This document shows, in pieces, positions 17,643 through 24,613 of a stretch of 64,000 bases of DNA. The notes beneath the pieces are model-generated. The model saw nothing but the letters and a program-made list of their open reading frames with translations. It had not been told where the DNA came from and did not search any database. Origin of the DNA: Chitinophaga deserti (GTDB lineage Bacteria; Bacteroidota; Bacteroidia; Chitinophagales; Chitinophagaceae); assembly GCF_003149455.1 (NCBI RefSeq), contig NZ_QFFK01000002.1, positions 496,001 to 560,000 on the forward strand, written 5' to 3'. Numbering within the stretch: the first letter of the stretch is position 1; each line of letters begins with the position of its first letter. The position numbers were made by a program, and so were the translations under genes.

Positions 17643-18682
17643 GCGGCCTCCGCTTTTTGTATCCCGGGCAGATTGTTGGCATTGCTTTTACGGGTGGTTC
17701 CTTCAGGGATGAAGAACTCCAGTACAAGCAGCACCAGGCAGATACCGAGGAAATATTGGAAATAACTATTGTAGTCAGTGAACACGTTTTCTCCGAACTC
17801 TTTCTGTTCCATTTTATCGATCCGGTCGGAGAGGGCTTCCACCACTTCATCGGTGTTGTTCAGCAGGTGCAGATACATGCCTTTACCTGTGGAAGCGATC
17901 TTTTTCAGCTCTTCTTCGTTGAGTTTAGAGATTACGGTATTACCCTCATTGTCTTTTTTCATACCCCCGGTTTCCGGATCGGGCAGGGGAGAGCCGGTAG
18001 GGGAGCCAATGCCTACGGTGTAAATTACTACACCGTTTTCAAGCGCTTTTTTGGCTTCGGCGGAGGCGCCGGCCTGATGATCTTCCCCATCAGAAATAAT
18101 GATGAGGGCTTTATGTTTACGTTCTTTTTTATTGAATGCTTCGTCGCTCACGCGGATGGCTTCACCTATTTCGGTACCCTGGCGGGGGATGAGGTCGGGC
18201 GTAATGCTGCCGAGGAACATGCGGGCGGCGGAATAGTCTACGGTCAGCGGCATTTGCAGGTAAGCATTGCCGGCAAACACGACCATACCGATACGGTCGT
18301 TATCCATCTGCTCCATTAGTTTGGTGATGAGCTGCTTGGCCCGGGTAAGCCTGTCGGGCTTGGCATCGGTGGCAAGCATGCTTTTACTCACGTCCAGCGC
18401 AATGATCACATCTACCCCTTTCCGGGTGATCTTTTCTACCCGGCTGCCTTTCTGGAGATTGGCCAGGCCGATGACACCGAAAAAGAAGGCGAGGAAGATG
18501 AGGATAAACTTCAGGATGAAAAGCTTGCGTGAATATCCGCTGAAGAGTTTCTCCACCATTCCGGGATCACCTATCCGGCGGATAGACCGGCGCTTCCACC
18601 AGGAAACCCATACAAACGCAAGCGCCAGTACGATGAGGAGGGCAAACGCCCACAAATACTCTGTATGTTGGAACCGTAACAT
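17639..18682 (-). CDS. batB: von Willebrand factor A membrane protein BatB
   Basis: 347 residues. The N-terminus (MLRFQHTEYLWAFALLIVLAL) and a second helix (FILIFLAFFFGVIGLANL) are membrane segments; a vWA domain follows with a perfect MIDAS motif, DVSKS (DxSxS), near residue 95, the conserved threonine region (PRQGTEIGEAI), and the IISDGEDH aspartate. A last membrane helix (YFQYFLGICLVLLVLEFFIP) precedes the C-terminus. Bat proteins are thought to form a periplasmic complex with BatC. The promoter is at 18725-18754 and a strong hairpin occupies the predicted mRNA 5' end. Confidence 0.9.
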   Translation of the reverse strand: MLRFQHTEYLWAFALLIVLALAFVWVSWWKRRSIRRIGDPGMVEKLFSGYSRKLFILKFILIFLAFFFGVIGLANLQKGSRVEKITRKGVDVIIALDVSKSMLATDAKPDRLTRAKQLITKLMEQMDNDRIGMVVFAGNAYLQMPLTVDYSAARMFLGSITPDLIPRQGTEIGEAIRVSDEAFNKKERKHKALIIISDGEDHQAGASAEAKKALENGVVIYTVGIGSPTGSPLPDPETGGMKKDNEGNTVISKLNEEELKKIASTGKGMYLHLLNNTDEVVEALSDRIDKMEQKEFGENVFTDYNSYFQYFLGICLVLLVLEFFIPEGTTRKSNANNLPGIQKAEAA

Positions 18683-18694
18683 GTTTTAAAACGC

Positions 18695-18721
18695 CACTTC
18701 CCGGGCAAAGGCCGGGAAGTG
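18695..18721 (-). promoter_or_regulatory. Hairpin at the predicted 5' end of batB mRNA
   Basis: 10-bp perfect stem (18695-18704 with 18712-18721, CACTTCCCGG/CCGGGAAGTG) with a 7-nt loop. It begins about 3 nt after the -7 box and ends 12 nt before the batB ATG. No proper U-tract follows (GCGTTTTAAAAC), so a 5' stabiliser or translational control hairpin is as likely as a terminator of the upstream gene. Confidence 0.55.
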
Positions 18722-18724
18722 CTT

Positions 18725-18754
18725 CAAAAATAATTTTTTTATAACGTATTACAA
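18725..18754 (-). promoter_or_regulatory. batB promoter
   Basis: On the minus strand TATTTTTG (18725-18732) fits TAnnTTTG and TTG (18752-18754) lies 19 nt upstream. Predicted start is about 18721. Confidence 0.55.
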
Positions 18755-18790
18755 GTGCTTATAGCAAGGTTTTACCAGTTTTTTAACACC

Positions 18791-19555
18791 CTATTTTTCT
18801 CCCTTGTAGAATCCTTCGCTGGTAAGGATGTTGCGGGTAAGCTCCATTCCCAGTGTTTTGAGATCGGCAGAAGGGTCTTCCGTCTCGAAATTGAGTACAA
18901 AGAAGGAGGGGTGGCGGTTCTCCTCGATCCAGCCGGTCATCCAGCCGATTCTTTTACTGCCGGATTTGCCTTCGCCTGCTTTCCAGGCAAAAATGTATTT
19001 ATCCGTTTTTTCCATGATCATGAGGCCTGCAGTGAGTTCCTGCGCGCGCCGCTGGTAAGGCAACTGGTTGAAATAGAGCTGTTTGGTGAAGCCGAGCATC
19101 TCATCAGGACTGATCTGCAGCGAGTTGTCGAGCCAGAAGGTATCTACCCGGGATATTTTGCGGTTCCCGAAGCCTACGGTATCCATCCACCGTTGGAGGG
19201 TATCTTTCCCTATGTTGCGTGCCACTTCCTGGAAGGCGGGGAGGGAAGAATTGCGGAATGCCTGGCGGAAAGGCTCTCCGGCAGAAATCATATTGGTATC
19301 GCTGATGGCGCCGGTTTGCAGGCCGGTAATGGAAAGGAACGGCTCAAATGCCCCGGCCGGTGTAAAACGCTCTTTGGCGCGCTCGATATTGTAAACCCGG
19401 AAAGTACCCTGGCCGTTATCAAACACCATAAAGCAGCCTTCCAGCTTATGTTTTACAAAGTGTTGCTGCCACTCTTTCGCGTCTTTCACGTTGTTGGGCG
19501 TACATGCACCGAACCCGAGGGTGGCGGCGATCAGGAAAAGGCCGATTCGTTTCAT
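18791..19555 (-). CDS. Class D beta-lactamase homologue lacking catalytic residues (lipoprotein)
   Basis: 254 residues from the ATG at 19553-19555, with a lipoprotein signal peptide (FGAC, lipidated C18). The body aligns clearly with OXA-type enzymes: GCFMVFDNGQGTFRVYNIERAKERF, the FQEVARNIG helix, VDTFWLDNSLQISPDE and IGWMTGWIEE. The catalytic motifs are degraded: the serine and lysine of SxxK are G68 and E71 (TPAGAFEPF), SxV reads SSL, and KTG reads KAG. It should therefore be unable to acylate or hydrolyse a beta-lactam. The reading frame is intact, so it may be a pseudoenzyme or binding protein. A -7 box lies at 19584-19591. Confidence 0.85.
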   Translation of the reverse strand: MKRIGLFLIAATLGFGACTPNNVKDAKEWQQHFVKHKLEGCFMVFDNGQGTFRVYNIERAKERFTPAGAFEPFLSITGLQTGAISDTNMISAGEPFRQAFRNSSLPAFQEVARNIGKDTLQRWMDTVGFGNRKISRVDTFWLDNSLQISPDEMLGFTKQLYFNQLPYQRRAQELTAGLMIMEKTDKYIFAWKAGEGKSGSKRIGWMTGWIEENRHPSFFVLNFETEDPSADLKTLGMELTRNILTSEGFYKGEK

Positions 19556-19583
19556 CAAGCGGTAAATTTTTATTCAGTGAATG

Positions 19584-19591
19584 CAAAAGTA
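19584..19591 (-). promoter_or_regulatory. -7 box TACTTTTG before the beta-lactamase homologue
   Basis: TACTTTTG on the minus strand fits TAnnTTTG, 28 nt ahead of the ATG; no -33 element at the usual spacing. Confidence 0.4.
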
Positions 19592-19719
19592 AGGTTTCGG
19601 GTGGAAAAGCGGGGCTGATGCATATCAGGAATTCAGGAGGCGGGTAGGGAAATCTGCAGGAAAAGGGTTCGCATTGGCTGGTGAAGTTGTTTTAAGCAAA
19701 ATACCAGGTGCAGGAAGGA

Positions 19720-19818
19720 AACTTAAATTGTATTCTAATCGCGCTCTAATCGTATTCTAATCGCGCTGTAACTGTATGCCAGGCGCGCTGTAACCGTACT
19801 CAAAATGTAACAGCAATA
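19720..19818. repeat. 11-nt-period tandem repeat, TATTCTAATCG type
   Basis: Consecutive 11-mers from 19720: AACTTAAATTG, TATTCTAATCG, CGCTCTAATCG, TATTCTAATCG, CGCTGTAACTG, TATGCCAGGCG, CGCTGTAACCG, TACTCAAAATG, TAACAGCAATA. Units 2-7 also form three 22-nt copies. The array lies in the 390-bp gap between the start of the beta-lactamase homologue and the kbl terminator. It is not an open frame. Confidence 0.8.
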
Positions 19819-19900
19819 CCGGGAAGTTTCATCGTTAAGGTATTATGGAAAGATGAGTGCCGGATATCAGGAGCCCTGAATTACCGGAACTTAGCATCAT

Positions 19901-19926
19901 AAAAAAAGACGGCCGAAGCCGCCTTT
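19901..19926 (-). terminator. Terminator of kbl
   Basis: On the minus strand AAAGGCGGC / GCCGTCTTT closed by a TTCG tetraloop-like turn, followed by a run of seven T. Confidence 0.75.
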
Positions 19927-19949
19927 GAGGTTGATATAGATATCAAATA

Positions 19950-21152
19950 TTATACTGTTTCAACTGATTTCAATACACCCAGTTCCTTACCGATCTTCGT
20001 AAATGCAGCAATTGCCTTATCGAGATGCTCCTTGGTATGAGCTGCACTCAGCTGCACACGGATGCGCGCCTGGCCTTTCGGCACCACAGGATAAAAGAAC
20101 CCGATCACGTAAATGCCTTCGGCCAGCAGTTTGTCAGCGAATTGCTGGCTCAGCTTGGCGTCATACAACATTACGGGAACAATGGGGTGATCGCCAGGTT
20201 TGATGTCGAAACCTGCCGCCGTTATCTTTTCACGGAAGTATTTAGTGTTAAACTCCAGCTTGTCGCGCAGCTCTGTTGTTTCGCTCAGCATATCCAGTAC
20301 GGCGATAGATGCCCCTACAATGCTGGGAGCCACTGAGTTGGAGAAGAGGTACGGACGGCTGCGCTGGCGCAGAATGTCGATCACGGCTTTGGGGCCGCTG
20401 GTGAAACCGCCGGAAGCACCACCAAGTGCCTTGCCGAGGGTGCCGGTAATAATATCCACCCTGCCCATTACACCACGGTATTCGTGGGTGCCGCGCCCGG
20501 TTTTGCCGAGGAAGCCGCTGGAATGGGATTCGTCGCTCATTACAATAGCGTCGTATTTATCGGCCAGGTCGCAGATTTTGTCGAGCTGGGCAATGGTACC
20601 ATCCATTGAGAAGGAGCCGTCGGTAACGATAATACGGCTGCGGCAGCCCTGTGCTTCCTGGAGTTTAGCTTCCAGATCGGCCATGTTATTATGTTCGTAA
20701 CGGAAGCGCTGTGCTTTGCAGAGGCGCACCCCGTCGATGATGGAAGCGTGGTTGAGTGCATCGGAGATGATGGCATCCTGTTCGCCGAAGAGGGGTTCAA
20801 ATACCCCGCCGTTGGCGTCGAAGGCGGCTACATACAGAATAGTGTCTTCCGTTCCGAGGAATTTGGAGATCTTCTCTTCCAGCTCCCGGTGAATGTCCTG
20901 GGTGCCACAGATGAACCTTACACTGCTCATGCCATACCCATGGGTATCAATGGCTTCACGGGCGGCGGCTACCACTTTCGGGTGGGACGACAGTCCGAGA
21001 TAGTTATTAGCGCAGAGGTTGATGACGGTATTGCCACCCACGGTGATTTCGGCGCCCTGCTCGGAAGTGATGATCCTTTCCCGCTTGTAAAGGCCGGCGT
21101 TTTCGATCTCATCCAGTTCCAGTTTTAAACGATTGACAAAGTTCTGATTCAT
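19950..21152 (-). CDS. kbl: Glycine C-acetyltransferase (2-amino-3-ketobutyrate CoA ligase)
   Basis: PLP enzyme of the alpha-oxoamine synthase family that forms or cleaves 2-amino-3-ketobutyrate with CoA in threonine/glycine metabolism. The 400-residue sequence follows E. coli Kbl closely throughout ([47 protein letters not shown]). The PLP lysine is K241 in [14 protein letters not shown], and the C-terminus has [17 protein letters not shown]. The DDSH motif reads DESH here. Related serine palmitoyltransferases are less likely because of the match to Kbl. The usual partner, threonine dehydrogenase, is not adjacent. Confidence 0.92.
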   Translation of the reverse strand: MNQNFVNRLKLELDEIENAGLYKRERIITSEQGAEITVGGNTVINLCANNYLGLSSHPKVVAAAREAIDTHGYGMSSVRFICGTQDIHRELEEKISKFLGTEDTILYVAAFDANGGVFEPLFGEQDAIISDALNHASIIDGVRLCKAQRFRYEHNNMADLEAKLQEAQGCRSRIIVTDGSFSMDGTIAQLDKICDLADKYDAIVMSDESHSSGFLGKTGRGTHEYRGVMGRVDIITGTLGKALGGASGGFTSGPKAVIDILRQRSRPYLFSNSVAPSIVGASIAVLDMLSETTELRDKLEFNTKYFREKITAAGFDIKPGDHPIVPVMLYDAKLSQQFADKLLAEGIYVIGFFYPVVPKGQARIRVQLSAAHTKEHLDKAIAAFTKIGKELGVLKSVETV

Positions 21153-21180
21153 GTTGCACCTTATTTTTAGCTCTATCTAA

Positions 21181-21188
21181 CAAAGTTA
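21181..21188 (-). promoter_or_regulatory. -7 box TAACTTTG of kbl
   Basis: TAACTTTG on the minus strand fits TAnnTTTG, 28 nt upstream of the kbl ATG; no -33 element seen. Confidence 0.45.
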
Positions 21189-21532
21189 GGGCAATAAATG
21201 TATTGAGGATCGGAATGGTAGAAAGGGGGAATCGGTTGGGGAGCAAAAAGTTTGACGGAGGTGTAACATTTAAAACACGGTTTGCGTCATATAATTATCA
21301 CAGACGGTTGGATTATGACGAGACGAACTGTTTGCTGAGGTTTCCGGCGGGCTTATTGACGGTTTTTTACCCTTTAGGGCGCTTTGCGTCGGGTAAAACG
21401 GGCAAAAGGGCGTTGGTTCTTCGTGCATACGATAGAATTGTCATAGGGCTGGAGAGCTGCCGGGAGTAAACCGGGAAACAGCACTATTCAACAATTTGTC
21501 GGAACTTAGCACGCTAAAGAACCTATCGCCGG
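21189..21532. other. Intergenic region between divergent kbl and the sigma factor gene
   Basis: About 340 bp. It contains an 88-codon open frame (21203-21469) that I judge spurious, and near 21370 a cluster of short GGG/CCC and TTTACCC/GGGTAAA matches (TTTTACCCTTT ... GGGTAAAACGGG) that could pair. No promoter matching TAnnTTTG was found ahead of the sigma gene, which might fit an ECF-dependent autoregulated promoter. Confidence 0.3.
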
Positions 21533-22018
21533 ATGACGGAAAAGGAGTACAACAAATGCGTGGATCTGTACAGCGATAATCTCTTCCGTTTCATCGTGAA
21601 GAACCTGGGGCATGCCGAAGATGCCAGGGACGTGGTACAGAACGCATTCGAAATATTATGGAAGCACGTTAGTGATGTGCCTTTTGATAAGGCCAAAAGC
21701 TATCTGTTTACCGTTGCGTACCATAATATGATTGATCATGTACGCAAGGTGAAGCGCGTTTCGCTTGTAGAAGAGTTCCGGGAAGAAGCAAAAATTACCG
21801 ATCAGAAGATACATAACGCACGGGCAATCATAGAAAAAGCCCTCGACCGGCTGAGCGACGTTCAACGATCGCTCATCCTGCTGAAGGACTACGAAGGGTA
21901 TAGTTACGAAGAGATAGGAGAGATCATGCAACTGAATGCCTCACAGGTGAAAGTTTATCTCCACCGGGCCAGGGCGCATCTCAAGGAATATCTGGTGAAA
22001 ATGGAAAACGTGATTTAG
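21533..22018 (+). CDS. ECF-type RNA polymerase sigma factor
   Basis: 161-residue group 4 sigma factor. Region 2 shows the core-binding helix (HAEDARDVVQNAFEILWKHV) and the -10 recognition part (KSYLFTVAYHNMIDHVRK); region 4 has the HTH YEEIGEIMQLNASQVKVYLHRARAHLKEYL. The ATG start gives MTEKEYNKCVDLYSDNLFRF, normal for the family in Bacteroidota. It is followed 25 bp later by a membrane protein with anti-sigma-like N-terminal repeats and then by an outer-membrane barrel gene, so the three probably form one regulon unit. Confidence 0.92.
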   Translation: MTEKEYNKCVDLYSDNLFRFIVKNLGHAEDARDVVQNAFEILWKHVSDVPFDKAKSYLFTVAYHNMIDHVRKVKRVSLVEEFREEAKITDQKIHNARAIIEKALDRLSDVQRSLILLKDYEGYSYEEIGEIMQLNASQVKVYLHRARAHLKEYLVKMENVI

Positions 22019-22043
22019 TAAAGGTATTCAAAATCAGGATCTT

Positions 22044-23096
22044 ATGTCAATAGACATTCACATATCAAATTACGAGGAGTTTCTCTACAGTTATGTAGAC
22101 GGGGAGCTGAATGCCGAAGAATCTGCGGCACTGGAAGCTTTCGTGGCCACCCACCCCCAGGTTCGTGCCGAGCTGGATCAGCTGCTGGCTGTTAAACTCA
22201 CTCCTGATAACCCCATATTCGATGGAAAGGCAGCCCTTTACCGGCAGCCTGCTGCCCCGGAAAGGAACTACGCTTCCGTGTTACTCGAATACATTGATGG
22301 TGAACTGGCACCTGCTGAAGTACGCGCTTTGGAAGCGTTTATGGAAGAGCACCCTGCCCTCCGGGCAGAACTAGCAGTTTGGGAAAAAACACGCCTGCAG
22401 GCTGATATGTCCGTTACTTACGGTGATAAGAGCGGGCTTTACCGCCATGCAGAAAAGCAGAAAGTGGTACGGATGGACCGCCGTTACTGGTGGGCCGCAG
22501 CTGCAATGCTCGCCGGTTCTCTCTTCCTGCTGCGCAATGCCTTTCAGCCGGATGATACGGCCGTTATTCTTCCCGCTCCCATGGCAAAGGTTCAGCCTGC
22601 CCCACCTGCTGCTCAGCCTGCAACCGTTACGCCGGTTACTCCTACAGAAAATGTGGATGTTGCAGCCTTAGCGGAAGCAACAACCGCAAAGCGTGAGGCT
22701 GCCACAGCCAAAACTTCCCCGACGAAGAATTTACCCGCAGCTGACAACCGTACTGCTACAAACGAAGCTCCGGTTACCGGAAATCAGGCTTCCGAACCGG
22801 TATCAAACAATGCACTTGCCTCATTGACCACGATTGAGCGTTCCGCCCCCCGGCAGGAAGCTCCGGTGGTTAGCGCAGGGATCACTTCCAGTGTTACCGG
22901 AATCCGTGAACAGGCAACCGCCCCCGTTAAAACATCCATCGATGTACAGCATACTGCTTCACTTGCTACCGCCCCTCCTGCCGAGCCTCCCGGAGAGCTC
23001 ATTATGTCAGTAACGGGCAATGGTATTGAAAGTAAAGTGCTCGATAAAGTCACCAATGTGGCGAGGCTTTTCGCCAAGAAACGTAATAACAGATAG
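22044..23096 (+). CDS. Putative anti-sigma membrane protein with duplicated N-terminal domain
   Basis: 350 residues. The N-terminus holds two related ~40-residue segments: EEFLYSYVDGELNAEESAAL ... FVATHPQVRAEL and ASVLLEYIDGELAPAEVRAL ... FMEEHPALRAEL. These resemble the zinc-finger anti-sigma fold but lack the HxxxCxxC ligands. A single membrane helix (YWWAAAAMLAGSLFLL, near residue 150) separates the cytoplasmic part from a long Ala/Pro/Thr-rich periplasmic region ending in a short conserved-looking helix (SKVLDKVTNVARLFAKKR). Position right after the sigma gene supports the anti-sigma reading; the low-complexity half could anchor in the cell wall. Confidence 0.7.
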   Translation: MSIDIHISNYEEFLYSYVDGELNAEESAALEAFVATHPQVRAELDQLLAVKLTPDNPIFDGKAALYRQPAAPERNYASVLLEYIDGELAPAEVRALEAFMEEHPALRAELAVWEKTRLQADMSVTYGDKSGLYRHAEKQKVVRMDRRYWWAAAAMLAGSLFLLRNAFQPDDTAVILPAPMAKVQPAPPAAQPATVTPVTPTENVDVAALAEATTAKREAATAKTSPTKNLPAADNRTATNEAPVTGNQASEPVSNNALASLTTIERSAPRQEAPVVSAGITSSVTGIREQATAPVKTSIDVQHTASLATAPPAEPPGELIMSVTGNGIESKVLDKVTNVARLFAKKRNNR

Positions 23097-23129
23097 TGAT
23101 TCAACTAACCGGTAAAACGGGATAGATAT

Positions 23130-24065
23130 ATGAAGTATAAAATTTTACTCAGTTGCTTACTGGTCTTCGTCTGCTCCGCCGCCCTGGCGCAGAAACAGGC
23201 GATCGACACCATTCAGATCAAGGGGCTGGTGATCATCAAAGGCCGCAATGCCGATGGGAAGAACGTGTTCCGGGCTTACCAGGATACGGCTTATGCCCGG
23301 CAAAAGCTTAAAAAGAACCTGCACACCCGATGGCTGGTGTTCGACCTCGGCTTTAACAATTACCGCGACCGGAGCGATTACGGTGGCGCCATGGTAATGT
23401 CTCTCCATCCTGCAGCCAGTAACTCCAGCTTCCTGGGAACAACCTACGCAAGCCCCAATTACTATGGTAAAAGCTTTGATTATTCGGGTGCCGCCCTCAA
23501 TAACTTTGCTCCGCGGATGGCCAGCCAGCCTTTATCGCTTTCAGAGTTCAAATTAATGCCGGGTAAATCGGTGAATTTCAACCTCTGGATCCTGATGCAG
23601 CGGCTGAACCTGTATAAACATAAGTTTAACCTCATTTATGCGGCCGGACTGGAAATGAACAACTATCGTTTTGCCCGTAACATCAGCTATGTACCGGGTT
23701 ACCCGACCACGATCATTCGTGATACGGTGAACTTTTCAAAGAACAAGTTGTTTGTACAATATCTGACCGTTCCATTGATGCTGAATTACACAGGCAATCC
23801 TGCCAGGCCAAACCGCTCTTTTAAGATGAGCATGGGCGTATCCGGCGGGTATCTGTTGAAGGCACGCACCAAGCAGGTAAGCGAGGAGAGAGGTAAAGTA
23901 CGGTTGACCGACGAGTTTAGCCTGAATAAATGGCGTTTTGGGCTAACCGGAGAAATTGGTTACGGACCCATCAAACTTTATAGCAATTTCGCCCTGACCC
24001 CCCTCCATGATTACGGGCTCGAGCAGTATCCATTTTCAGTTGGTTTTAGGTTTAACGGATTCTAA
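23130..24065 (+). CDS. Outer-membrane beta-barrel protein
   Basis: 311 residues with a signal peptide (MKYKILLSCLLVFVCSAALA, cleavage before QKQ). After a short N-terminal region the sequence alternates polar and aromatic residues in strand-like segments (WLVFDLGFNNYRDR, SVNFNLWILMQRLNLY, LIYAAGLEMNNYRFARN, FVQYLTVPLMLNYTG, RFGLTGEIGYGPIKLYSNFAL) and ends with an aromatic residue (VGFRFNGF), as outer-membrane barrels do. It resembles porin-family 'outer membrane beta-barrel' proteins of Bacteroidota; no transport substrate can be named. It lies 33 bp after the putative anti-sigma gene. Confidence 0.8.
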   Translation: MKYKILLSCLLVFVCSAALAQKQAIDTIQIKGLVIIKGRNADGKNVFRAYQDTAYARQKLKKNLHTRWLVFDLGFNNYRDRSDYGGAMVMSLHPAASNSSFLGTTYASPNYYGKSFDYSGAALNNFAPRMASQPLSLSEFKLMPGKSVNFNLWILMQRLNLYKHKFNLIYAAGLEMNNYRFARNISYVPGYPTTIIRDTVNFSKNKLFVQYLTVPLMLNYTGNPARPNRSFKMSMGVSGGYLLKARTKQVSEERGKVRLTDEFSLNKWRFGLTGEIGYGPIKLYSNFALTPLHDYGLEQYPFSVGFRFNGF

Positions 24066-24069
24066 GTTG

Positions 24070-24143
24070 TAATTTTGGACCCGATTAATCAGAATCACGG
24101 AAACTTGGTTTCTTCAGGTTTTATGGCAAGCAAGCCTGAAGAA
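24070..24143 (+). promoter_or_regulatory. -7 box and leader hairpin before the small secreted protein gene
   Basis: TAATTTTG (24070-24077) fits TAnnTTTG. The predicted leader of about 105 nt contains a perfect 9-bp inverted repeat, TTCTTCAGG (24110-24118) and CCTGAAGAA (24135-24143). No U-tract follows, so it is not a standard terminator for the upstream barrel gene. Confidence 0.35.
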
Positions 24144-24187
24144 TGTATCCTATAAAACTGAATAAAACTCCCAAAAAGTAGAGAAGT

Positions 24188-24526
24188 ATGCGTTCTATCC
24201 TAATGTTTCTTGCAGTGGTAGGCGGAATAGTGACGATGCACGCGAGTAATCTGAAATTACCGGATACCCCGAATGTCACCCGCACAGGCGATGATGCATC
24301 CGCATCCGTAAAGATCCCAGGCAGTGCCCCGGCCCTTCCGGCTCCCGAAGCCACAGAGGAATTGGTGTATATGCCCGATAGCATTTTTCACGAGCATCAG
24401 GCCCACAATCTGTACGTTACCGATCACTATCATGTGTTGTATGTGAAAACGGACACCGTTTTCCTGACCACCCAGAGCCCTGAAAAGCGCCGGAAGGTGA
24501 TGGCAACCAACGTTTTGTTCCAGTAA
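24188..24526 (+). CDS. Small secreted hypothetical protein
   Basis: 112 residues with a short hydrophobic N-terminus (MRSILMFLAVVGGIVTMHA) that could be a signal peptide, a Pro/Ala-rich linker, and a C-terminal segment rich in His and Tyr (FHEHQAHNLYVTDHYHVLYV). No family recognised. The clustered histidines are suggestive of metal binding but nothing more can be shown. Confidence 0.55.
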   Translation: MRSILMFLAVVGGIVTMHASNLKLPDTPNVTRTGDDASASVKIPGSAPALPAPEATEELVYMPDSIFHEHQAHNLYVTDHYHVLYVKTDTVFLTTQSPEKRRKVMATNVLFQ

Positions 24527-24553
24527 TCCTTTCGAGCGGAAATTTTCCGGATA

Positions 24554-24589
24554 AGCCATGCCTGCATGGCTGAGGGTTCGTTATATTTG
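24554..24589 (+). promoter_or_regulatory. Promoter with palindrome upstream of the M16 peptidase gene
   Basis: TATATTTG (24582-24589) fits TAnnTTTG. The place of the -33 element is occupied by a perfect palindrome AGCCATGC-CT-GCATGGCT (24554-24571), which has no U-tract and is better placed as an operator than as a terminator. Confidence 0.4.
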
Positions 24590-24613
24590 GCGGATAAAAC
24601 AACCAACCGCCTT

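Noticed and set aside
21203..21469. 88-codon plus-strand open frame between kbl and the sigma gene
   Set aside because: Composition is unlike neighbouring genes, there is no recognisable domain, and it starts close to the kbl promoter; likely chance.
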